Assembly: GCA_021798395.1 (NCBI GenBank)
Contig: JAJZHS010000141.1
Span: 1-6,674 of the forward strand
Source: Pseudomonadota bacterium
Lineage (GTDB): Bacteria; Pseudomonadota; Gammaproteobacteria; Burkholderiales; Burkholderiaceae_C
Length of the DNA: 6,674 bases
Direction: 5' to 3'
Under the pieces are notes generated by a model. The model ran no database searches. It was not told the origin of the DNA and saw nothing but the letters and a program-made list of their open reading frames with translations. Made by a program: the position numbers and the translations under genes. This document shows, piece after piece, positions 1 through 5,530 of the stretch (position 1 is its first letter; each line of letters begins with the position of its first letter).

Positions 1-372
1 GATCGGCGACGCGCCGGCGTTGTCGAGCAGTTCGCGCGCGCGCAGCGACAAGCCGGCGCTGCCGCGCGCCGGGCGGGCGCTCGGACGCAGCGCCTGCGCC
101 GCGCCGCCGACGAAACTGGCGCGTCCGGCGGCGCCGGACTCGGTGTAGCCTTCGGCGAGCAGCCGCTCATAGGCGCGCGCAACGGTGTTGCGCCCCAGCC
201 CGAGCTCGTCGGCCAGCACGCGCGTTCCCGGCAGCGCCGCGCCGACCGGCAGGCGCCCGCCGATGATGGCGCGGCGGATCGCTGCGTACAGACGCTTGTG
301 CAGCAGGTCCGATTTCGAGCCGGCGCCGAATTCCAGCGCGATCAGCTCGCACACCATTTCGTTGCGTCTCAT
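1..372 (-). CDS. MocR/PdxR/GabR-type regulator (GntR-family HTH), N-terminal part only
   Basis: A 124-codon fragment reading leftwards off the window edge; the family is usually about 450-500 residues. What is present is a GntR-type winged helix-turn-helix at about residues 25-88: LLHKRLYAAIRRAIIGGRLP, then LPGTRVLADELG (47-58) and GRNTVARAYERLLAEGY (60-76). This LPxSR...RNTV.RAYE.L..EGY pattern is typical of MocR proteins. From about residue 89 there is an Ala/Arg/Pro-rich linker, as expected before the aminotransferase-like effector domain, which would lie outside the window. In MocR proteins that domain binds PLP and amino-acid adducts; in Bacillus, GabR senses PLP-GABA and controls gabTD. 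A GGAGG at 384-380 lies 7 nt before the ATG and supports the start. The gene follows the aminotransferase by 73 bp on the same strand, so co-transcription is possible. Without the C-terminal part, an ordinary GntR regulator cannot be strictly excluded. Confidence 0.85.
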   Translation of the reverse strand, partial: MRRNEMVCELIALEFGAGSKSDLLHKRLYAAIRRAIIGGRLPVGAALPGTRVLADELGLGRNTVARAYERLLAEGYTESGAAGRASFVGGAAQALRPSARPARGSAGLSLRARELLDNAGASPI

Positions 373-379
373 CGAACCG

Positions 380-384
380 CCTCC
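380..384 (-). promoter_or_regulatory. Ribosome binding site of the MocR gene
   Basis: The minus strand reads GGAGG followed by CGGTTCG and ATG, a 7-nt spacer. It fixes the start at 372. The 373-445 gap shows no convincing terminator: it contains the 10-bp palindrome GCGCCGGCGC (426-435) but no T-run follows it in the direction of transcription. Confidence 0.7.
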
Positions 385-445
385 GCAAGACCGCCCGCGG
401 CAGCGACCGCGCCAGCGCCTATTGTGCGCCGGCGCGCTCCAGGCT

Positions 446-1735
446 TCAGGCCGCCGCAGCCAGCAGCGACGCCTGCAGGATGTCGAGCCCCTCGGCGAAC
501 ACCGCGTCGGGAATCGTCAGCGGGAACAGGAAGCGCAGCACATTGCCGTAGACGCCGCAGCTCAGCAGGATCAGGCCGCGCGACAGCGCCTGCGCCTGCA
601 CCCGTTTGGTGTATTCGGCGTCCGGCGCGCCGGTGGCCGGGTCGGCCAGCTCGACCGCGACCATCGCCCCGAGGCCGCGCACGTCGGCGATGCGCGGCAG
701 CTGCGCGCGAAGCGACTGCACCCGATCCTTCAGTTGCTGGCCCAGCCGCGCGCCGCGCTCGGGCAACTGCTCGTCGCGCATGACGTCGATCACCGCGTGG
801 GCCGCGGCCACCGCCAGCGGGTTGCCGGCGTAGGTGCCTCCGAGCCCGCCGGGCGCCGGCGCGTCCATGATCTCGGCGCGGCCGCAGACCGCCGACAGCG
901 GCATGCCCGCGCCGAGCGACTTGGCGATGGTCATCAAGTCGGGCAGCACGCCGACGCGCTCGAAGAAGTGCTCGCTGGCGAACATGCGGCCGGTGCGGCC
1001 GAAGCCGGTCTGCACCTCGTCGGCGATCAGCACGATGCCGTGCGCGTCGCACAGTTCGCGCAGCCACTTGACCGCGGCGGCCTGGATGACGTTGAAACCG
1101 CCCTCGCCCTGCACCGGTTCATAGATGATCGCGGCCACCCGCGACGCCTCGATGTCGGCCTTGAACAGCTGTTCGATGGCTTTCTGCGTGTCGGCCAGCG
1201 CGCTGCGCTCGCACGGGAACGGAGCGTGGTAGATCTCCGGCGGGAACGGGCCGAAACCGGCCTTGTACGGCTGCACCTTGCCGGTCAGCGACACCGCGAA
1301 CAGGCTGCGGCCGTGGAAGCCGCCGCCGAACGCGATGACGCCGCCGCGGCGGGTGTGCGCACGCGCGATCTTGACCGCGTTCTCGACCGCCTCGGCGCCG
1401 GTCGAGTAGAGCGCGGTCTTCTTCGGATGGTCGCCTGGGGTCACCGCGTTGAGCTTCTCGGCCAGCGCGACGTAGCCCTCGTACGGCACGACCTGGTAGC
1501 AGGTGTGGGTGAAGCACTTCAGCTGCTGCTCGATCGCGGCGACCACGCGCGGATGGCGGTGACCGACGTTGAGCACCGCGATGCCGCCGGCGAAATCGAT
1601 GAAACGGCGGCCCTCGACGTCCCACAGCTCGGCGCCTTCGGCGCGCGCGGCGAAGAAGTCGGCCATCACGCCGACGCCTCGCGGTGTCGCCGCGATGCGG
1701 CGGTTGACCAGATTTTCGTTTGCTGAGTGTTGCAT
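446..1735 (-). CDS. gabT: GabT/DavT-type omega-aminotransferase (4-aminobutyrate or 5-aminovalerate, PLP-dependent)
   Basis: A complete 429-residue class III aminotransferase, close to E. coli GabT (426). It moves the amino group of GABA or 5-aminovalerate to 2-oxoglutarate, giving succinate or glutarate semialdehyde and glutamate, in the cytosol. Visible landmarks: WDVEGRRFIDFAGGIAVLN (38-56) in the substrate entry region; PLP-phosphate loop STGAEA (111-116); EPVQGEGGF (206-214) with the Glu211 that recognises substrate in E. coli GabT; ADEVQTGFGRTG (238-249) with Asp239, which pairs with the PLP pyridine nitrogen; catalytic Schiff-base lysine K272 in TIAKSLGAGMP; and GGLGGTYAGNP (296-306). 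The start at 1735 is chosen over an in-frame ATG at 1777, because GGAGG lies just upstream, the N-terminus then matches GabT, and the longer form would overlap the permease. It sits 25 bp after the permease. The neighbouring glutaryl-CoA genes favour 5-aminovalerate (DavT), but sequence alone does not separate GabT from DavT. Confidence 0.93.
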   Translation of the reverse strand: MQHSANENLVNRRIAATPRGVGVMADFFAARAEGAELWDVEGRRFIDFAGGIAVLNVGHRHPRVVAAIEQQLKCFTHTCYQVVPYEGYVALAEKLNAVTPGDHPKKTALYSTGAEAVENAVKIARAHTRRGGVIAFGGGFHGRSLFAVSLTGKVQPYKAGFGPFPPEIYHAPFPCERSALADTQKAIEQLFKADIEASRVAAIIYEPVQGEGGFNVIQAAAVKWLRELCDAHGIVLIADEVQTGFGRTGRMFASEHFFERVGVLPDLMTIAKSLGAGMPLSAVCGRAEIMDAPAPGGLGGTYAGNPLAVAAAHAVIDVMRDEQLPERGARLGQQLKDRVQSLRAQLPRIADVRGLGAMVAVELADPATGAPDAEYTKRVQAQALSRGLILLSCGVYGNVLRFLFPLTIPDAVFAEGLDILQASLLAAAA

Positions 1736-1739
1736 GAAA

Positions 1740-1744
1740 CCTCC
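1740..1744 (-). promoter_or_regulatory. Ribosome binding site deciding the aminotransferase start
   Basis: The minus strand reads TCTCTGGAGGTTTC then ATG, placing GGAGG 4 nt before the codon at 1735. The spacer is short but the site is strong. It lies in the 25-bp gap after the permease stop (TGA, 1763-1761), which supports the shorter start and a permease-aminotransferase operon. Confidence 0.7.
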
Positions 1745-1760
1745 AGAGAAAACGTGAGCC

Positions 1761-3164
1761 TCAATCCGCGTCGGCAACGAAGCTGCCGATGCGCGCCGTC
1801 AGCTCGGGCGAGCTCCGCGCCAGCAGCACGCCGTACAGCGCCGAGCCGAGCAGCAGCGCGCCGGCCGCGTACGGAAACACGTTGAACGGCGCCGGCTGAC
1901 CCGGCTCGATCAGGCCCCACAGCGGCAGCACCAGCATGACCGCGCCGAGCAGCGGCAGGATCAAGTGGCGCACGACGCGGAACTCGCCGCGGGCGTGCTT
2001 GAGCACGTACACCGGCAACGCCAGGTTGGTCACCAGATAGGTGACGATGACCGGGATGGTGCCCAGGGTCCCGACGTCGCCGAAAAGGGCCACCGGCGCG
2101 ATGTTGCGTCCGAACGCCAGCACGATGGTCAGCGCCACGCCGATGAACGCCCACAGCGACACGTGCGGGGTGCCGTGCTCGGGATGGATCTTGCCGAAGA
2201 ACGCCGGCAGCAGGCCCTCGCGGCCCGAGTTGAACAGAATCCGCGCCTGCGAATTGGTCAGACCGATCAGCGACGAGAAAATGCTCGTCAGGCCGGCCAG
2301 GTAAGCGATGAACAGCAGCCCGGCCGCGCTGGCCTTCAGCGCATCGACGTAGGGAATCGTCGCCTCGCCGACGGCCTTGGCGTCGTTGCCGAACCCGATC
2401 TCGGTGGCCACGGCGAGGAAGATGTAGAGCACGCCGATGGCCAGGGTGCCGAGCATCAGCGCGCGGGGAACGTTGCGCCGCGGGTTGGCGGTTTCCTCGG
2501 CCAGCGTGGCCGAGTTCTCCCAGCCGATGAACAGGTAGATCGCCAGCGGGAAGCCCAGGCCGATTCCCTTGAGGCCGCCGGAAAGGTTGGCCGGGTTCAG
2601 CGACGCCAGGCTGATCGCGCCGTGGTGGGCGATCAGCATCGCGACCGCGCCGACCAGCAGCAGCACCAGTTCGAAGACGAAGAAAATGCCGGCCCAGCGA
2701 GTCGACAGGCTGATGCCGCGCGACACCAACACGCCGACGATGATCGCCACTGCCGCACTGATGATCTGCCACGGCACCGAAACGCCGAGGAAGACTTTGA
2801 GCGTGTCGTGCGCCCAGCCGCCCGAGATGACGACCACCGCCGACGCGGCGACGACGTAGCCGACGACGACGAAGATCGACGTCGTCGCGGCGGCCGACGG
2901 GCCGAAGGCGCGGCCGATGAAGGTGACGAACGAACCGGCGCTGGGATGGAAGCGCGAGAACTCGGCCACCGTGCTGGCCAGGAACAGGATCGCGACCATG
3001 GCCACCGCGATGGTCAGCGGCGCGGCCACTCCGGCGCCCTGCACGATGGTGGCGAAACCGAAATAAAAGCTCATCGCCGGCGCGATGTTGGCCAGCGTCG
3101 ATGCGACGATTTGCGGCAGGCCCAGCGCGTTGCGTCGCAGCCGGGTCGAAGAATGGTGCACCAT
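1761..3164 (-). CDS. APC-superfamily amino-acid permease
   Basis: A 467-residue integral membrane protein, a usual length for the amino acid-polyamine-organocation superfamily of cation-coupled transporters and exchangers. Hydrophobic stretches suggest about 12 membrane helices, near residues 18-42, 46-68, 92-114, 132-149, 157-179, 200-216, 234-255, 279-301, 334-350, 358-387, 400-418 and 430-448. Helix 1 carries the unwound-type segment NIAPAMSFYFG (26-36). The conserved motif after helix 6 is GWENSATLAEETANPRRNVP (214-233), and the loop SQARILFNSGREGLLPAFFG (305-324) is also typical. The sequence does not fix the substrate. Its operon with a GABA/5-aminovalerate aminotransferase, 25 bp downstream, suggests a small amino acid such as 5-aminovalerate, GABA or lysine; this is inference. 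It does not look like the E. coli GabP subfamily. The start at 3164 is backed by GAGGAG at 3179-3174 (minus), 9 nt upstream. Confidence 0.92.
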   Translation of the reverse strand: MVHHSSTRLRRNALGLPQIVASTLANIAPAMSFYFGFATIVQGAGVAAPLTIAVAMVAILFLASTVAEFSRFHPSAGSFVTFIGRAFGPSAAATTSIFVVVGYVVAASAVVVISGGWAHDTLKVFLGVSVPWQIISAAVAIIVGVLVSRGISLSTRWAGIFFVFELVLLLVGAVAMLIAHHGAISLASLNPANLSGGLKGIGLGFPLAIYLFIGWENSATLAEETANPRRNVPRALMLGTLAIGVLYIFLAVATEIGFGNDAKAVGEATIPYVDALKASAAGLLFIAYLAGLTSIFSSLIGLTNSQARILFNSGREGLLPAFFGKIHPEHGTPHVSLWAFIGVALTIVLAFGRNIAPVALFGDVGTLGTIPVIVTYLVTNLALPVYVLKHARGEFRVVRHLILPLLGAVMLVLPLWGLIEPGQPAPFNVFPYAAGALLLGSALYGVLLARSSPELTARIGSFVADAD

Positions 3165-3173
3165 CTCGGCAGT

Positions 3174-3179
3174 CTCCTC
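3174..3179 (-). promoter_or_regulatory. Ribosome binding site of the permease
   Basis: GAGGAG on the minus strand, 9 nt before the ATG at 3164. Just upstream is a short A-rich stretch, AAGAAAACAA, in an otherwise GC-rich leader. Confidence 0.65.
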
Positions 3180-3255
3180 GGAACGGTTGTTTTCTTGGTC
3201 TTGCCACCGGGGTGGTGGATGGACACCTGGGGGCGGGGCCTATGCTAGGGCGGCC

Positions 3256-3322
3256 GTCGCGACGCGATGGAGCCACTTGGCGCGCCGCGCACGGATCCGG
3301 TCGCGACGGCGCACGGAGCCGG
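3256..3322. repeat. Operator-like direct repeats upstream of the permease
   Basis: The 181-bp gap between the LysR stop (3346) and the permease start (3164) holds repeated words. CCGCGCACGGATCCGG (3285-3300) and CGGCGCACGGAGCCGG (3307-3322) match at 14 of 16 positions with a 22-bp period, about two helical turns. A third GGAGCC core lies at 3269-3274. The 8-bp palindrome GTCGCGAC occurs at 3256-3263 and again at 3300-3307, 44 bp apart. Since the permease reads leftwards, all lie about 90-160 bp before its start codon, where a regulator could act. Direct repeats are a common binding-site form for MocR proteins. GC richness makes chance repeats likelier, so the function is inferred. Confidence 0.4.
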
Positions 3323-3345
3323 TTGCGGCACCGCTGCGCCTGCGC

Positions 3346-4236
3346 TCAGGCCGCTGCGGTGCGCCGCAGCCAGTCGGCGAAGACGTCGAGCACCGGGTCG
3401 TCGACGTCGTCGGGTCGCACCAGGTAGTACGCGCGCTGTCCGCGCAGCGGCCGCGGGCAGGCGATGACCAGCTGCCGCGCGGCCAGCTCGTCGGCGATCA
3501 GCAGCGTCGGCAGCAGCGCCACGCCCAGACCGTGCACCGCGGCCGCGGCCTGCAGCGAGAACAGCTCGTAGCGCGGCCCGGCAGCCGCCGCCGGAGGAAC
3601 CACGCCGTGCGCGGCGAACCACTGCTGCCAGGCGTCGGGCCGCGTCGACTGCTGCAGCAGCGGCATGACGGAAATCTCGTCCGGCGCCAACGCGCCGCGC
3701 CCGCCGAGCAGCGCCGGGCTGCACACCGGAAGCACCTGCTCGTGCAGCAGCAGCTGCGCGCGGGTGCCGGCCCAGCGCCGCAGCTGCTGCGGCGTGCCGG
3801 CGAACAGCGCGGCGTCGAAGCCGCTGTCGGCGAACACGAACGGCCGCGTGCGCACCTCGATGTCGATCTGCAGTTGCGGGCTCTCGCGCTGCAGCGCCGG
3901 CAGCCGCGGAATCAGCCAGCGGGTGGCGAAAGTCGGCACCGCGGCCAGCGACAGCCGCTGGCCGCGCCCCTGGCGACCGACCAGGTCGACGGTGTCGCGC
4001 GCCAGCGCGTCGAGGCCGCGCGCGACCTGCGTCGCGTACTGCGCGCCGGCCGTGGTCAGCTCCATGCCGTGGCGGGTGCGGCGGAACAGCGCGACCCCGA
4101 GTTGCTCCTCCAGCGCGGCGACCTGGCGCGATACGGCGCCCTGGCTGAGCGCCAGTTCCTGCGCCGCGCGGGTGAAGCTGCCGTGGCGCGCAGCGGCGAC
4201 GAAGCAGTTCAGCGCGTGCAGCGACGGCAGCCGCAT
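3346..4236 (-). CDS. gcdR: LysR-type transcriptional regulator, GcvA-like; probable GcdR
   Basis: A complete 296-residue LysR-type regulator. The N-terminal helix-turn-helix covers about residues 4-62 (LHALNCFVAAARHGSFTRAA, then ELALSQGAVSRQVAALEEQL, then GVALFRR). A linker helix runs to about 88, and a substrate-binding-like effector domain fills 92-296. The segment AAVPTFATRWLIPRLPALQ (98-116) is typical of the GcvA-like branch, as is GLGVALLPTLLIADEL (236-251). It is transcribed away from gcdH across a 112-bp shared intergenic region, the classical LysR arrangement. In Pseudomonas the LysR-type GcdR lies beside gcdHG and activates them in response to glutarate, so the same role is inferred here, as is binding to the shared region with autorepression. 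GGAAG at 4246-4242 (minus), 5 nt before the ATG, supports the start. The family is certain; the effector and gene name rest on context. Confidence 0.88.
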   Translation of the reverse strand: MRLPSLHALNCFVAAARHGSFTRAAQELALSQGAVSRQVAALEEQLGVALFRRTRHGMELTTAGAQYATQVARGLDALARDTVDLVGRQGRGQRLSLAAVPTFATRWLIPRLPALQRESPQLQIDIEVRTRPFVFADSGFDAALFAGTPQQLRRWAGTRAQLLLHEQVLPVCSPALLGGRGALAPDEISVMPLLQQSTRPDAWQQWFAAHGVVPPAAAAGPRYELFSLQAAAAVHGLGVALLPTLLIADELAARQLVIACPRPLRGQRAYYLVRPDDVDDPVLDVFADWLRRTAAA

Positions 4237-4348
4237 CGCGTCTTCCAGATATTCGCTTGGCGCATGATTACCTGCGGAAAATTCGTTTGCAGCGCGGGCA
4301 CTCGCCCTTTAGGCTTCGCTCACGACGAACGCTTTGTGAGGATAACGC
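4237..4348. promoter_or_regulatory. Divergent LysR/gcdH regulatory region with candidate LysR boxes
   Basis: This 112-bp region holds both promoters and is more AT-rich than its surroundings, mainly at 4241-4290. ATTCGCTTG (4251-4259) and ATTCGTTTG (4281-4289) form a direct repeat 30 bp apart, close to three helical turns. TTCG-N7-CGAA (4315-4329) is an inverted repeat that contains the T-N11-A pattern of LysR boxes (T4316, A4328). A tentative sigma70-like promoter for gcdH is TTTGCA (4286-4291), 16 bp, TTTAGG (4308-4313). The match is weak, as expected for an activator-dependent promoter. If it is right, the first ATTCG element lies near -65 and the second near -35, the usual LysR recognition and activation positions. 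Confidence 0.5.
4337..4342 (+). promoter_or_regulatory. Ribosome binding site of gcdH
   Basis: TGAGGA, with GAGG at 4338-4341 and a 7-nt spacer to the ATG at 4349. This supports the first ATG over the in-frame ATGs at 4361 and 4370. Confidence 0.65.
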
Positions 4349-5530
4349 ATGAAAACAACCATGCCGTTCATGTGGCAGGACCCGTTCGCGCTCGACCGGC
4401 AGCTGACCGACGACGAGCGCCAGGTGCGCGACGCGGCGCACGCCTATTGCCAGGAACGGCTGCTGCCGCGGGCGCAGCACGCGTTCCGCAACGAGCACAC
4501 CGATCCGGCGATCTTCCGCGAAATGGGCGAGCTCGGCCTGCTCGGGCCCACGGTGTCGCCGCAGTACGGCGGCGCCGGGCTGAACTCCGTCTGCTACGGG
4601 CTGGTGGCGCGCGAGGTCGAGCGCGTCGACAGCGGCTTCCGCTCGATGATGAGCGTGCAGAGTTCGCTGGTCATGGTGCCGATCGAGACGTTCGGCTCCG
4701 AGGAACTCAAGCAGCGCTACCTGCCGCGGCTGGCGCGCGGCGAGGCCATCGGCTGCTTCGGCCTGACCGAGCCGAACCACGGCTCGGACCCCGGCGGCAT
4801 GCGCACCCGCGCGCGCAAGGTCCCCGGCGGCTGGTCGCTCAGCGGCGCCAAGATGTGGATCACCAACAGCCCGATCGCCGACGTGTTCGTGGTCTGGGCG
4901 AAGGACGACGACGACCACATTCGCGGCTTCGTGCTGGAAAAGGGCTGGAAGGGCCTGAGCGCGCCGGCGATCCACGGCAAGGTCGGGCTGCGCGCGTCGA
5001 TCACCGGCGAGATCGTGATGGACGAGGTGTTCTGCCCCGACGCCAACGCCTTCGCCGAGGTGCGCGGACTGAAGGGGCCGTTCACCTGCCTGAACTCGGC
5101 GCGCTACGGCATCGCCTGGGGCGCGCTGGGCGCGGCCGAGGACTGTTTCGCGCGCGCCCGCCAGTACGTGCTCGACCGGGTTCAGTTCGGCCGTCCGCTG
5201 GCGGCCAACCAGCTGATCCAGAAAAAGCTCGCCGACATGCTGACCGAGATCGCGCTCGGCCTGCAGGCCTGCCTGCGGCTGGGTCGGTTGAAGGACGAAG
5301 GCGGCGCGCCGGTCGAACTGACCTCGATCGTCAAGCGCAACAGCTGCGGCAAGGCGCTGGACATCGCGCGCGCCGCGCGCGACATGCTCGGCGGCAACGG
5401 AATCAGCGACGAGTTCGGCGTCGCCCGGCACCTGGTCAACCTCGAGGTGGTCAACACCTACGAAGGCACCCACGACATCCACGCCCTGATCCTCGGGCGC
5501 GCGATCACCGGCATCCAGGCCTTCCAGTGA
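4349..5530 (+). CDS. gcdH: Glutaryl-CoA dehydrogenase (decarboxylating acyl-CoA dehydrogenase)
   Basis: A complete 393-residue FAD enzyme of the acyl-CoA dehydrogenase family. It oxidises and decarboxylates glutaryl-CoA to crotonyl-CoA and CO2, passing electrons to ETF, in the cytosol. An alpha-helical N-terminal domain (about 15-130) includes GLLGPTVSPQYGGAGLNSV (63-81). The segment EVERVDSGFRSMMSVQSSLV (89-108) supplies E91, R98 and S99, equivalent to human GCDH Glu87, Arg94 and Ser95, which bind the glutaryl carboxylate. FAD/substrate motifs are CFGLTEPNHGSDP (136-148) and MWITNSPIADVFVVWAK (169-185). The C-terminal helical domain has RVQFGRPLAANQLIQ and ends with the catalytic-base motif NTYEGTHDIHALILGRAITG, in which E372 corresponds to human Glu370. 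These features distinguish it from generic short-chain acyl-CoA dehydrogenases. Its last bases overlap the next gene, so GcdH and the CoA-transferase are almost certainly co-transcribed and translationally coupled. Confidence 0.96.
   Translation: MKTTMPFMWQDPFALDRQLTDDERQVRDAAHAYCQERLLPRAQHAFRNEHTDPAIFREMGELGLLGPTVSPQYGGAGLNSVCYGLVAREVERVDSGFRSMMSVQSSLVMVPIETFGSEELKQRYLPRLARGEAIGCFGLTEPNHGSDPGGMRTRARKVPGGWSLSGAKMWITNSPIADVFVVWAKDDDDHIRGFVLEKGWKGLSAPAIHGKVGLRASITGEIVMDEVFCPDANAFAEVRGLKGPFTCLNSARYGIAWGALGAAEDCFARARQYVLDRVQFGRPLAANQLIQKKLADMLTEIALGLQACLRLGRLKDEGGAPVELTSIVKRNSCGKALDIARAARDMLGGNGISDEFGVARHLVNLEVVNTYEGTHDIHALILGRAITGIQAFQ

Noticed and set aside
373..445. GCGCCGGCGC palindrome (426-435) as a terminator after the aminotransferase
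   Set aside because: It has no loop and no T-run downstream on the minus strand, so it does not meet intrinsic terminator criteria.
185..1726. A 513-codon open frame on the plus strand opposite the aminotransferase
   Set aside because: It is antisense to a gene with all GabT motifs, its product is Arg/Ala/Gln-rich low-complexity sequence, and it arises from the high GC content at third positions.
1736..1777. A longer aminotransferase start at 1777, adding 14 residues
   Set aside because: It would overlap the permease by 17 bp, and the extra residues have no GabT counterpart. The GGAGG at 1744-1740 fits the start at 1735.
3204..3215. CCACC-GG-GGTGG inverted repeat before the permease
   Set aside because: The 2-nt loop is too short for a hairpin, and short G/C palindromes are expected by chance here; nothing else supports an operator.
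1965..3248. A 427-codon plus-strand open frame opposite the permease, and a 536-codon minus-strand frame at 1666-3276
   Set aside because: Both are composition shadows: charged, Arg/Asp-rich or Arg/Gly-rich products without domains, overlapping a clear 12-helix permease.
4296..4310. GGGC-ACTC-GCCC followed by TTT, resembling a small terminator or attenuator
   Set aside because: The stem is only 4 bp and the T-run three bases, and it lies in a promoter region where a terminator for neither gene is expected.
4268..5482. A 404-codon minus-strand open frame antisense to gcdH
   Set aside because: GcdH carries all catalytic and FAD motifs in the plus frame; the antisense product has no recognisable domain and its start lies inside gcdH.
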